63,080 nucleotides of DNA from an archaeon (GTDB lineage: Archaea > Thermoproteota > Nitrososphaeria > Nitrososphaerales > CADDZS01), in NCBI GenBank assembly GCA_021806865.1, contig JAKAPU010000002.1, positions 1 through 63,080 of the forward strand. Reading direction: 5' to 3'. The translations under genes were made by a program, and so were the position numbers. Below the pieces are notes generated by a model. That model saw only the letters and a list, made by a program, of their open reading frames with translations. It made no database searches and had not been told where the DNA came from. This document shows positions 44,442 to 52,688 of the stretch, one piece after another (the first letter of the stretch is position 1; each line of letters opens with the position of its first letter).

Positions 44442-45254
44442 TATCTTGGAGGATGTAAGAATTCTATAACTTTAACGGTATCCACCCTGTCTCTCACGCA
44501 AGAGATAAGAAATAGGGCGATGTGGAGTAATTTCTTGCATTTGCCACAATTAGGTCGAATAAGGAGGTTGCGAAAATCATCAAAGCAAGTTTACAAAAGT
44601 GACAATATTACAAATATTCAGCCTGTAGTTGTTAATGCATGCGCGAATGAAGAGAGCATAAACTGGAATGAGGCCATTTTAAGATCTAACTTTGCATTCC
44701 AAATCAAACCAAGGATTAGAAGCATACACTCGCACGCAACATTTCTGGAATCGGAGCACACAAGTTGTTCAATTTCGAACCTTGCTCTCGAATGTACAAG
44801 CAGTAATTGTAAGACCGATACTCAAGTGTAAGACAGATGGATCTCCAACGGCAGGTTGCAATTCCACGCCCCCGTGTTTGTTACTTATATTTCGTTAGGT
44901 AAATTTCTACGGTGGCAATACAGTCTCCGAAAATGTCTATCAAAAAGAAAAAGTAGAGATGGCCTCAAGACAGGCTCTATAATGAAAGGCTCGGCAATCG
45001 AAGCGATTTGTCAAGCAGTCCGTCTGTGCGCCATCTTTCGCACTACTTTTTCTTGGATTTCTTTGCCTTTTTCTTTGCAGGCATTTTAATTAGCATTATC
45101 TTTGATGCCTTCGCTCACTTAAAAATGATTTGTTTTTCATTCAGATCTCGCAACTGACCATTTGGACTCAAATTCAATTGCGCTAAAATTTGGAACTGGA
45201 ATCGTCGAGGCTAAACGTTCATTAGCATCTGTGCATTAGGGCAGTCATAGAATA
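44442..45254. other. Long gene-poor interval (about 810 bases)
   Basis: No convincing gene longer than a few codons is seen. Frames of 68-136 codons on the plus strand have random-looking composition. Two tiny Lys-rich frames lie here: MSIKKKKK on the plus strand (about 44933-44959) and a 13-residue one on the minus strand at 45043-45084. The interval is AT-rich, is bounded by minus-strand genes on both sides, and may hold a decayed gene or an unrecognised RNA. Confidence 0.5.
45043..45084 (-). CDS. Possible 13-residue lysine-rich peptide (MPAKKKAKKSKKK)
   Basis: ATG at 45084 and TAG at 45043-45045 bound a 13-codon frame with nine Lys. On this strand a TATA-like TTTTTAAGTG lies about 35 bases upstream, so a nearly leaderless mRNA is possible. 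Small Lys/Ala-rich basic proteins of MPAKKK type are known among archaeal chromatin or ribosome-associated peptides, though usually longer. Chance cannot be excluded at this size. Confidence 0.25.
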   Translation of the reverse strand: MPAKKKAKKSKKK

Positions 45255-46478
45255 TTATGTCAGGGCCATGAGAACCACTAAGGCGATAATTCCAAGCGCA
45301 GAATTTGCATAAAATGGGAGCTGAGGAACAATCGAAAACAAATAGCCGCTGAGAAGAAGCGCAGGTATTGTTGGAAGGAGCGTTACAGAATAGAAGATGC
45401 CCATCGATTGGCCCCTGCTCTTCGGATCTGAAGCTTCAGCGACCCATGCGTTCACTGCAGGAGCATCCATCACACCGAAAAGCATCCAAAACGCAATTCC
45501 AATCACAGCTACTTCCGGCATTGTCCTAGGAGCAAAAACGAAAACGTAGACTATACTTATTTCGCCAATCCAGCTGATCACTACAGTCTTCTTTCTTCCG
45601 ATACTGTCAGACAATCTGCCAAACGGCACCCTAGAGAGAGCCACAGCCGCAAGGAGGGCAGAGAAGAGTATGCCTAGAGTTATCGGGTCGAAACCTAGCA
45701 CGTGTCTTGCGTAGAGAGGCGTAATGAACGAGTTTTGATCAGCAAGTATGTTGTACATGCTATAAACGAGAATTAGTATAGACAATGTCCTGTTATTCAT
45801 CATTTGTCTGATTCCAGCGAAAGATGAAAAGAAGCTGTGACCCGATATCGCTGACCTTCTGGAGGCCGGAAGAGTTTCTTTTAGGTACAGAATCCTGGCC
45901 AAAGCTGCAATGAGGGTCAGACAACCTCCCACCACAAAAAGCAGTAGATAGCCACGATTTGAGATAGTCACTCCTCCAAGTAACGGCGAAAATGCGGCCG
46001 CTACGTTTGAGAGCATCGAGTAGGTCCCAAAGGCTTGCCCACGTTTGCTCTTTTCTGCGGATTCGGCAACCAATGTATTTGCGACGCGGAAAAACGAGCT
46101 TCCCAACCCGGAAATTGGTAGAGCAATCGCCGCAAGCAAAAGACTGTTAGACGCTGCAAATAGGAACACGGCAGCAGCGGAGATCAAACTGGAAGCGACG
46201 ATCATGTTCTTTCTTCCATACGCATCTGCAAGCAAACCCGCGGGGGCAGAACCTAATGCCGCTGTTGCAAGCCACACTGCGTAGATTGCGGAAATTTCCA
46301 TAGGAGTGGCGTTGTAGGTTTCAGAGTAATATATCGGCAGAAAATAGAACCAGAGCGTGTTGCCGAAAGTCGCGACCATTGAGCTAAGTCCCATAACTAG
46401 CACATTGCTTCCTAATTGTGCTATTGCTGGTTCATCTTCAGAATGCAAGAAAAATTTGATTCCATTTGCGAAATCCAC
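45255..46478 (-). CDS. Major facilitator superfamily transporter
   Basis: The 407-residue protein has about twelve membrane helices. The loop 2-3 motif is GLLADAYGRKNMIV and the matching loop in the second half is FGRLSDSIGRKKTVV, both canonical MFS signatures. The general make-up is that of drug/metabolite proton antiporters. It is not closely similar in wording to the MFS gene at 26150, so a recent duplication is unlikely. About 250 bases of AT-rich DNA separate it from the FAH gene. Confidence 0.88.
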   Translation of the reverse strand: MDFANGIKFFLHSEDEPAIAQLGSNVLVMGLSSMVATFGNTLWFYFLPIYYSETYNATPMEISAIYAVWLATAALGSAPAGLLADAYGRKNMIVASSLISAAAVFLFAASNSLLLAAIALPISGLGSSFFRVANTLVAESAEKSKRGQAFGTYSMLSNVAAAFSPLLGGVTISNRGYLLLFVVGGCLTLIAALARILYLKETLPASRRSAISGHSFFSSFAGIRQMMNNRTLSILILVYSMYNILADQNSFITPLYARHVLGFDPITLGILFSALLAAVALSRVPFGRLSDSIGRKKTVVISWIGEISIVYVFVFAPRTMPEVAVIGIAFWMLFGVMDAPAVNAWVAEASDPKSRGQSMGIFYSVTLLPTIPALLLSGYLFSIVPQLPFYANSALGIIALVVLMALT

Positions 46479-46732
46479 ACTTATATCAAGTTAGTAGGTA
46501 TTCCAAAGCGCCTTCATTCGCGCTTGCATTGAAATCGTGAGCAGATGTTACCACAACTCACAAAAACGGAAGACACAAGTCGTGATGATACTTGCTGGTC
46601 TGCGCCGACTGAAAATGACAAGAAGGCACCTATCGCGTTCTCTCTAATCGCATAAGCCTTGTCTCTAACTCACAACGGTGCGCAGCTTACGGCAAGGCTT
46701 ATTATTTCTTCACGTAACAAAATGAATTCGCT

Positions 46733-47725
46733 ATGCGACTAGTGACATTTGAAGAACCTCATTATCATCGTGAGAGATTGGGAATTTGGATTGGGCAGGA
46801 TGATATTGTTGACGCAAACTTTGCATACGCCAAGATGCTGAAAGATCAGGGCGAAGACTATCCCGCTCGTTTTGCAGATGCGTTCGTACCTCCGAACCTG
46901 CTTCTCTTGCTCCAAGGAGGTAAGAAATCAATGGATGCTGTTCGACAAGCCGAGAAATTTGCCGAAGATTATGGCGTTTCAAAGTTTACCGGTGCCGAAG
47001 GCGAGGAATCTGTGTTCAAATTCTCAAAGGTGAAAATTAAAGCCCCAGTGACGCATCCAGGGAAGATAATACACACAGCTGGAAACTTTAGAGAACATGC
47101 AAAGGAAGGTACAGATTCCGGTTGGGAATTTCCAATGCCTCACTGGATCTCGTTCTTGAAAAGCCCATCCTCGATCGTCGGCCACGAGGGGAAAGTAATT
47201 CATCCAAAATATACGAAAACACTTGACCATGAAATCGAGCTTGCGATAATCATTGGTAAGAAATCCAAGTACCTCACGAAGGAAAATGCTTGGGATGCAA
47301 TTGCGGGTTTCACAATCTTCAACGATATCACAGCGAGAGATATCCAGAGAGAAGAGATGAAATCAGGTCTTCTTAATTTCGGTAAAAATATGGATACGTT
47401 CGGATTGTTTGGCCCCTGCTTTGTTCCGAAGGAAGACATCGGAAATGTTCACAAATTGAAGATTGAGTGTAGAGTAAATGGCGACCCCCGCCAAGTAAGC
47501 AATACCGATCACCTCTCGGTAACAATCCCTGAAATAGTGGAGCATTATTCTTGGGTCACACTCTTTCCCGGAGACATAATCACTACTGGAACAGTATCTG
47601 GAGTTGCAGCGTTCAGAAAGGATCCCGAGAAATACTGGCTCAAACCAGGAGACGTCTTAGAATCTGAGATTGAGAACATTGGTGTTCTCAGAAACCACAT
47701 TGTTGAAGAAAAAGGCAACTTCTGA
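46733..47725 (+). CDS. Fumarylacetoacetate hydrolase (FAH) family protein
   Basis: The 330-residue protein has the FAH C-terminal fold with metal-binding acidic residues in LDHEIELAIIIGK and GFTIFNDITARD, the opening KIIHTAGNFREHAKE and closing motif PGDIITTGTVSGV. The family includes fumarylacetoacetases, acylpyruvases and oxaloacetate decarboxylases, all acting on C-C bonds next to a dicarbonyl. The exact substrate is open. It has its own upstream region; iPGM starts 208 bases downstream. Confidence 0.9.
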   Translation: MRLVTFEEPHYHRERLGIWIGQDDIVDANFAYAKMLKDQGEDYPARFADAFVPPNLLLLLQGGKKSMDAVRQAEKFAEDYGVSKFTGAEGEESVFKFSKVKIKAPVTHPGKIIHTAGNFREHAKEGTDSGWEFPMPHWISFLKSPSSIVGHEGKVIHPKYTKTLDHEIELAIIIGKKSKYLTKENAWDAIAGFTIFNDITARDIQREEMKSGLLNFGKNMDTFGLFGPCFVPKEDIGNVHKLKIECRVNGDPRQVSNTDHLSVTIPEIVEHYSWVTLFPGDIITTGTVSGVAAFRKDPEKYWLKPGDVLESEIENIGVLRNHIVEEKGNF

Positions 47726-47933
47726 TTGCAGCAACTGGGATTCTCGCTAGGGCAACAATCTCAGTCCGACTGAGCAGGACAAGAAAGTTAGATGCTTGAC
47801 TCCCCTCCAAGCAATGCTCAGACAACTAGCAATCGCAAGCATTCCAGTGTCCCTGATGTCAGCTTTCTTGCCCAAACCCAGAGTAATCATCATATCATCG
47901 TCGTGTTGCAAGAGGGGCCGGAAAGTGTCTTAG

Positions 47934-49520
47934 ATGAACAAAGCACTACGACGTAAGAATACACCAGATAAAGTAGTGCTTGTTGTGCTTGACGGATGGG
48001 GTATCTCTCCCAAGAGAGAGCATAATGCGATCGCAATTGCAAACAAGCCACACTTCGAATCGATAGAGAAGCAGTACGGGGAAACACAGATCTGTGCGTC
48101 AGGAACCTGCGTCGGATTGACTCAAGGTCAGATGGGCAATTCCGAAGTCGGTCATCTGACTATAGGTGCAGGGCGAATAATCTTCCAAGACCTTATGCGC
48201 GTGTACGACGAAATCAATTCTGGGGGACTCAGGCGAAATGCAAAGCTTGCGGCGTCGCTTCGCTTGGCAAAGACAAAGCAGTCGACCGTTCACTTCATGG
48301 GGCTACTTTCCGACGGCGGAGTCCACAGCCACATGAATCACCTATTCGCGCTCCTAGACATTGCTAAGAGCTACGGGATCAACAAGATTGCAGTTCACGC
48401 TTTCCTGGATGGCAGAGACACACCTCCGAAGAGCGGCTCGACTCACATAGCGTCGCTTCTGAAGTATTTGGGTTCTCTTCAATGTGGGACTCTGGAAACG
48501 ATCTCGGGCAGGTTCTACGCAATGGACAGAGATAACAGGTGGGATCGGACAAAGAAAGCCTACGATGCGATAGTCTTCGGCAAAGGCGAGACATTCACCG
48601 ATCCGGTACAAGCCATTGAACAATCTTATGCAAACGGGGTGACCGATGAGTTTGTGATTCCAAAGGTACACGAGGACTATGGCGGCCTGTCGAATGGTGA
48701 TGTTGTTCTTTTTTTCAATTTCAGGCCGGACCGAGCGCGGCAGCTCACAAAGGCTCTTTCATTCAACCGAAGCGAATTTGGGAACAAATTCGATAGAGAT
48801 GAGCAAAAGCGCCCTAAGTCAATCGACATGATCTCAATGACTGTCTATGATTCCGGCTTCAAGAACGTGAAAGCGTTGATCGGACGAGAGCGCGTTCCCG
48901 ATACGCTTAGCAACGTCTTGGAGAAAAATGGAATCCGCCAGCTCAGAATCGCGGAGACAGAAAAATACGCACACGTCACTTACTTCTTCAACGGATTGAT
49001 AGAGAAACGGCGCAAGCTAGAAGATAGAGTACTAGTACCTTCAGTGAAAGTTGGAACATATGACAATAGCCCAGAAATGAGTGCACGTGAGATTGCTAGC
49101 GAAGCTGTCAAGGCAATGGAAACTGGGCGATACGGTTTCATCCTGATCAACTTCGCTAATGCCGACATGGTTGGGCACTCCGGAAATGTCCCTGCCACCG
49201 TAAGAGCTGTTGAAACGGTTGATGAGTGTCTCGGGAAGCTCTTTGAGTCGTGGGAAAAGATTGCAGAAAGTACCACCATGATGATCACTGCTGATCACGG
49301 TAATGCTGAAAAGATGTATGATGAAAGTACAGGACAGCCTCACACAGCGCATACATCGAACCCAGTACCTTTGATTCTTGTTTCAAAGAAATGGAAATTG
49401 GAATCGCAGCAGAAAGAGGATTTGGGCCTGAAAGATATTGCACCAAGTATTCTAAGAATCATGGGTTTGCAAAAGCCACGAACGATGACTGGCCAACCCT
49501 TTGTGACCGAGTCGAAGTAG
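47934..49520 (+). CDS. gpmI: 2,3-bisphosphoglycerate-independent phosphoglycerate mutase, bacterial GpmI type
   Basis: The enzyme interconverts 3- and 2-phosphoglycerate using two manganese ions. The 528-residue length and motifs VVLVVLDGWGISP, the catalytic Ser in QMGNSEVGHLTIGAGR, HAFLDGRDTPPKS, FNFRPDRARQL and MMITADHGNAEKM mark the GpmI form. The shorter archaeal ApgM form is the commoner type in many archaea. All visible metal and substrate residues are present. It stands alone between intergenic regions of 208 and 252 bases. Confidence 0.95.
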   Translation: MNKALRRKNTPDKVVLVVLDGWGISPKREHNAIAIANKPHFESIEKQYGETQICASGTCVGLTQGQMGNSEVGHLTIGAGRIIFQDLMRVYDEINSGGLRRNAKLAASLRLAKTKQSTVHFMGLLSDGGVHSHMNHLFALLDIAKSYGINKIAVHAFLDGRDTPPKSGSTHIASLLKYLGSLQCGTLETISGRFYAMDRDNRWDRTKKAYDAIVFGKGETFTDPVQAIEQSYANGVTDEFVIPKVHEDYGGLSNGDVVLFFNFRPDRARQLTKALSFNRSEFGNKFDRDEQKRPKSIDMISMTVYDSGFKNVKALIGRERVPDTLSNVLEKNGIRQLRIAETEKYAHVTYFFNGLIEKRRKLEDRVLVPSVKVGTYDNSPEMSAREIASEAVKAMETGRYGFILINFANADMVGHSGNVPATVRAVETVDECLGKLFESWEKIAESTTMMITADHGNAEKMYDESTGQPHTAHTSNPVPLILVSKKWKLESQQKEDLGLKDIAPSILRIMGLQKPRTMTGQPFVTESK

Positions 49521-49736
49521 CAGGCTGTTTGTGACCCGTGGCGACGCATAGTCTGCAGTTTGTTTTTCGCAGATCAATCATGATCTTTCGTCAAAATCGA
49601 ATTGGCCCGATGCCTATTCTTGACCAAAAGCCGAAATCCGCCGCCCACCTTTTGATGTCCATTCCAACTACACATTGTAGTCTATTAACCACGAAGTATT
49701 TGCTGTTCTGACAATATTAATTGAATAATTAGGTGA

Positions 49737-49748
49737 ATATTATATATC
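49737..49748 (+). promoter_or_regulatory. Strong TATA box before the PLIEPEW-repeat miniprotein
   Basis: ATATTATATATC lies within a very AT-rich stretch and is centred about 26 bases before 49769, predicting a leader of only about four bases before the ATG at 49773. It is one of the best TATA matches I see in the window. Confidence 0.6.
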
Positions 49749-49772
49749 AGTAGTTAACTCTCTCAACTCGCC

Positions 49773-49949
49773 ATGTCAGTCAGAAGAACACCTCTCATAG
49801 AACCAGAATGGAAACAGGCCCCTCTAATCGAGCCGGAATGGAGACAGGCCCCACTCATAGAACCAGAGTGGAAGTCAGCTCAGAATTTCGGACGAGTCGC
49901 CGTAGCTGAGATCGGATCCAGAGGACCCGCGATCGAAAGCCTCTGGTAA
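49773..49949 (+). CDS. 58-residue protein with three tandem PLIEPEW repeats
   Basis: ATG 49773 to TAA 49947-49949. After MSVRRT the unit PLIEPEW-K/R-Q/S-A is repeated three times in tandem (30 bases each), followed by a tail containing RVAVAEIGSRG and ending ESLW. The repeat codons differ mostly at silent positions (for example CTC/CTA, ATA/ATC, GAA/GAG, CCA/CCG), while protein changes are only K/R and Q/S. That pattern is expected if the peptide is under selection. It has a strong TATA box and is followed by hairpins and a terminator. I know no such family; the regular acidic-aromatic motif suggests a multivalent binding peptide. Confidence 0.75.
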   Translation: MSVRRTPLIEPEWKQAPLIEPEWRQAPLIEPEWKSAQNFGRVAVAEIGSRGPAIESLW

Positions 49950-50040
49950 GGAACAGCACTAAAACAAGGAAAATCGACATCTATAGACAAAGCTTTGTGC
50001 CTTGTCTCCACTTCCACAATGTGGGAGAAAACAAGTGGAG
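49950..50040 (+). other. Hairpin-rich 3' region of the repeat-miniprotein transcript
   Basis: Between the miniprotein stop and the terminator are the palindrome ACAAAG-CTTTGT (49987-49998) and a longer stem CTCCACTT (50006-50013) with AAGTGGAG (50033-50040), enclosing a CCAC-AAT-GTGG hairpin. This is much more structure than an ordinary intergenic tail and could act as a stable 3' UTR or a processed small RNA. Confidence 0.5.
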
Positions 50041-50074
50041 GGTTGGCGAAGAGCCAACCTCCCCCAACTTTTTT
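50041..50074 (+). terminator. Hairpin plus T-run terminator
   Basis: GGTTGGC (50041-50047) pairs perfectly with GCCAACC (50053-50059) around a GAAGA loop. After a C-rich spacer six T follow (50069-50074). The element ends two bases before the convergent ftsZ stop. The T-run serves plus-strand transcription from the miniprotein gene. Confidence 0.6.
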
Positions 50075-50076
50075 GT

Positions 50077-51135
50077 TTACCTTGCTCGCAGTAGCCTTGA
50101 TACTTTTCCTGGTTGTTCCGAAAGGAACGTGCTTTCCACTCCGGTCAGTACAACCATGACTCTTACTCTACCCTGAAGTGTTGGATCGACTCTCGCTCCC
50201 CAGACGACACGCGCCTTTGGTGGGAGAGATCTTGTGATCATTTCTCCGGCTTGCGTGACTTCATCCAGTGTGATGTCTTCTCCACCCGAAACGTGTATCA
50301 GAACACCGAATGCTTTTGTCGAATCCTTGATGTCGAGAAGCTGTGCATCGAGAGCTGACTGAACTGCTCTTTCGATTCTGTCTTCGCCTGACGACTCGCC
50401 CACTCCCATCGCGGCAATTCCTTTCTTCTCCATGATCGCTCTAATATCCGCAAAGTCGATGTTGATCAAACTCGCGGTGGTGATGGTTTCGGTGATTCCC
50501 TTGACAAACTCACCAACGAGTTCATTTGCTACACCCAGTGCCTCTTTCAGCGGCAAGTCTCCTGCAACTTTTGCCAGTTTGTTGTTGTCGATCACAACAA
50601 CTGTATCACATTGCGATTTCAGTCGTTCAAGTCCTTCCTTTGCACTGTTGTAGCGGAATCTCTCGACTGCAAACGGAAGAGTTACTACTCCTATCATCAA
50701 TGCTCCGGAAGGTCTCAAAGCGTTTGCGATGACCCACGAGGCACCTGTTCCAGTACCTCCTCCTAAACCGGTTGCTACATAGATTATGTTCGAACCAGCT
50801 GTGTCCTTCTTTACCTGCTCAACAGATTCGCGGGCAGCCTGCTCTCCACGCTGAGGATAGCCTCCTGCTCCCATTCCTCTGGTCGTTTTCTCTCCGAGCA
50901 ACACTCTCCTGTCGGCTTTCACGATGCTGAGATGTGTTGCATCAGTATTAGCCGCGATAAGCTTCGCTCCTGAGACTCCGCCCTTCTTCTCTTTGACCCA
51001 TGAGACAATGTTGCATCCAGCGCCTCCGACTCCGATCACAGAGACCTGTGGTCGCGACGCTCGCATAATTGCCTCGATTCTCTCCGACTCCAACATTTCG
51101 TCCATTCTTGCTTGAGTATCACTATCGTATGACAA
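50077..51135 (-). CDS. ftsZ: Tubulin-like GTPase FtsZ
   Basis: FtsZ polymerises with GTP. The 352 residues contain VIGVGGAGCNIV, the signature GGGTGTG at 125-131 (ATGLGGGTGTGAS), the GTP-contact NSAKEGLERL area and an intact T7 loop (INIDFADIRAIM) that completes the catalytic site of the next subunit. It is thus a canonical FtsZ and not a degenerate or CetZ-like form. The short C-terminal tail (SEQPGKVSRLLRAR) may bind partners. Many archaea of this group also divide with Cdv/ESCRT proteins, none of which are in the window. Confidence 0.95.
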   Translation of the reverse strand: MSYDSDTQARMDEMLESERIEAIMRASRPQVSVIGVGGAGCNIVSWVKEKKGGVSGAKLIAANTDATHLSIVKADRRVLLGEKTTRGMGAGGYPQRGEQAARESVEQVKKDTAGSNIIYVATGLGGGTGTGASWVIANALRPSGALMIGVVTLPFAVERFRYNSAKEGLERLKSQCDTVVVIDNNKLAKVAGDLPLKEALGVANELVGEFVKGITETITTASLINIDFADIRAIMEKKGIAAMGVGESSGEDRIERAVQSALDAQLLDIKDSTKAFGVLIHVSGGEDITLDEVTQAGEMITRSLPPKARVVWGARVDPTLQGRVRVMVVLTGVESTFLSEQPGKVSRLLRAR

Positions 51136-51303
51136 GCCAATGATCGATTCACTTCGTGCTTAAGCATATTATACCGTTTGTGAAGCCGAAAAGAGTAACT
51201 GCGACACGAATCTGGATTGAGATATTGCGATCAGTATTGTGAATCCAGATGTAAAGAGTAAGTCAGTTTCTGTCGCACAAGTACTAGTTTATAGTCCGCT
51301 TCC

Positions 51304-51861
51304 ATGTCAACGGTTGTGCGAGCGGGCTCGGCTTTGGACTACAGTGAACTCAAAAAAAGACTTCGGGTGCTTCCTGATTGGCCAAAGAAAGGAGTCAATT
51401 TCATTGACATCACGACTGTGCTTCATGATCCAAGATCCTTTCACATTATGACAGATGCGCTGGCCAGTCACTTCGCCAGTTCAATGATTGATGTGGTTGT
51501 GGGAATAGAGGCCCGTGGCTTCATCATTGGAGCACCAGTTGCCTACTTGCTGAATGCTGGCTTTGTGCCTGCACGCAAGAAAGGAAAGCTACCTGCAAGC
51601 AAACTCACCATGGAATACGCGCTGGAATACAGTTCCGAAATGCTTGAAATGCACAAGGATTCGATTTCTTCCGGACATCGGGTGGTGATCATAGACGATC
51701 TGCTCGCCACTGGAGGGACTGCTGAGGCCACAGCGAAACTCGTCGAACAAATGGGGGGTGTTGTGGTCGGGTTCGGCTTCTTGGTGGAACTAGATTTTTT
51801 GAAAGGGAGAAAGAAGTTCGAAAGCCATGATATTGTTTCATTAGTTCATTACGACCAGTGA
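51304..51861 (+). CDS. apt: Adenine phosphoribosyltransferase
   Basis: Apt salvages adenine to AMP using PRPP. The 185 residues have the family opening LKKRLRVLPDWPKKGVNFID, the GIEARGFIIGAPVAYLL segment and the PRPP loop RVVIIDDLLATGGTAEA. The ordering and length match bacterial-type Apt. It is divergent from ftsZ and convergent with the nucleotidyltransferase gene, whose operon also contains a phosphoribosyltransferase-fold regulator. Confidence 0.93.
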   Translation: MSTVVRAGSALDYSELKKRLRVLPDWPKKGVNFIDITTVLHDPRSFHIMTDALASHFASSMIDVVVGIEARGFIIGAPVAYLLNAGFVPARKKGKLPASKLTMEYALEYSSEMLEMHKDSISSGHRVVIIDDLLATGGTAEATAKLVEQMGGVVVGFGFLVELDFLKGRKKFESHDIVSLVHYDQ

Positions 51862-51887
51862 AGCTTTGCTCAGCCGTAATATCATAA

Positions 51888-52679
51888 TTAGGGCGATTCA
51901 GGGAGGACGTACCATTTTACCTTGTCACCAACCCTGGCACGCATCTTCCACGAAAAGGACTTTGGAGCCGCTTCAATTGCAGTCTTGAGTTCAGCGAGCC
52001 TATGTGTGACAACTTTCTGATCTTCTTCAGGGATGAAAAGCTCTGGGAGCATCTCGATTATCTTGTCAATATTCATTGTAAGAGTTTTCCAGACTCCCCA
52101 GTCGTTTGAAGCAAGAGATACAAGCCTATGTTTTTCGATCACCGAGCCCTTCGGATTCTTCTCATCAGACATAGGATTGTCAAGAATGAGCGCGATTAGG
52201 TCCGTGATGTCTTTCCTGTTTATCTCTACAATCTGAAGCTTGGTGAGCAACAAATCGGCGGGCGAAAGTGCCCTGTCTAACAACTCTAACCTATCCTTGA
52301 AATCAAATTCATGGCACATTACAAACTTGTCCAGAAAAATGTCGATTCTCCTACCGTTAGTCTCGTCAATGAAGAGCAAGCGGGTATCACCCTGAAGTTT
52401 GTTAAAGAGTCCCTTCGTCTTGTAACCCAGATCCTCGAATAATGATTCAATATACTTCCCTTGCTTGCGAAGACCGACAAAGTCAAGATCGTGATAATGC
52501 CGCGCATACGTTGGCTTTGAAGCAGATGGGGAACTGAACCATACACCAACGCCGCCCAGCAGTCTGATTATTATCTTTCGCTCACGTGCGAAATGGAGAA
52601 TCCTGTCCGCCTCGAGGAATACATTCGGTTGAATAGTTGTTCCGGGTTGATTTCTTTCCGTTTTGCTTGCCACCTCCAT
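51888..52679 (-). CDS. Nucleotidyltransferase-superfamily protein (possible AbiEii/MenT-like)
   Basis: The 263-residue protein shows a Pol-beta-type nucleotidyltransferase front: LLGGVGVWF, then HYHDLDFVGL with the paired acidic residue, and a third acidic candidate in RRIDIFLDKF. The helical part after it includes LSPADLLLTKLQIVEINRKDITDLIALI, as in many AbiEii/COG2253-like proteins. Those families include tRNA-targeting toxins and housekeeping enzymes, and I cannot tell which applies. It is the third gene of a tight minus-strand operon, nine bases after the phosphoesterase stop. Confidence 0.7.
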   Translation of the reverse strand: MEVASKTERNQPGTTIQPNVFLEADRILHFARERKIIIRLLGGVGVWFSSPSASKPTYARHYHDLDFVGLRKQGKYIESLFEDLGYKTKGLFNKLQGDTRLLFIDETNGRRIDIFLDKFVMCHEFDFKDRLELLDRALSPADLLLTKLQIVEINRKDITDLIALILDNPMSDEKNPKGSVIEKHRLVSLASNDWGVWKTLTMNIDKIIEMLPELFIPEEDQKVVTHRLAELKTAIEAAPKSFSWKMRARVGDKVKWYVLPESP

Positions 52680-52688
52680 GGAGATCCC

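Noticed and set aside
44421..44831. 136-codon plus-strand frame
   Set aside because: Starts inside the minus-strand coiled-coil gene, has random composition and no promoter or ribosome site.
44933..44959. Eight-codon frame MSIKKKKK
   Set aside because: Too short to separate from chance in an A-rich stretch; no promoter seen.
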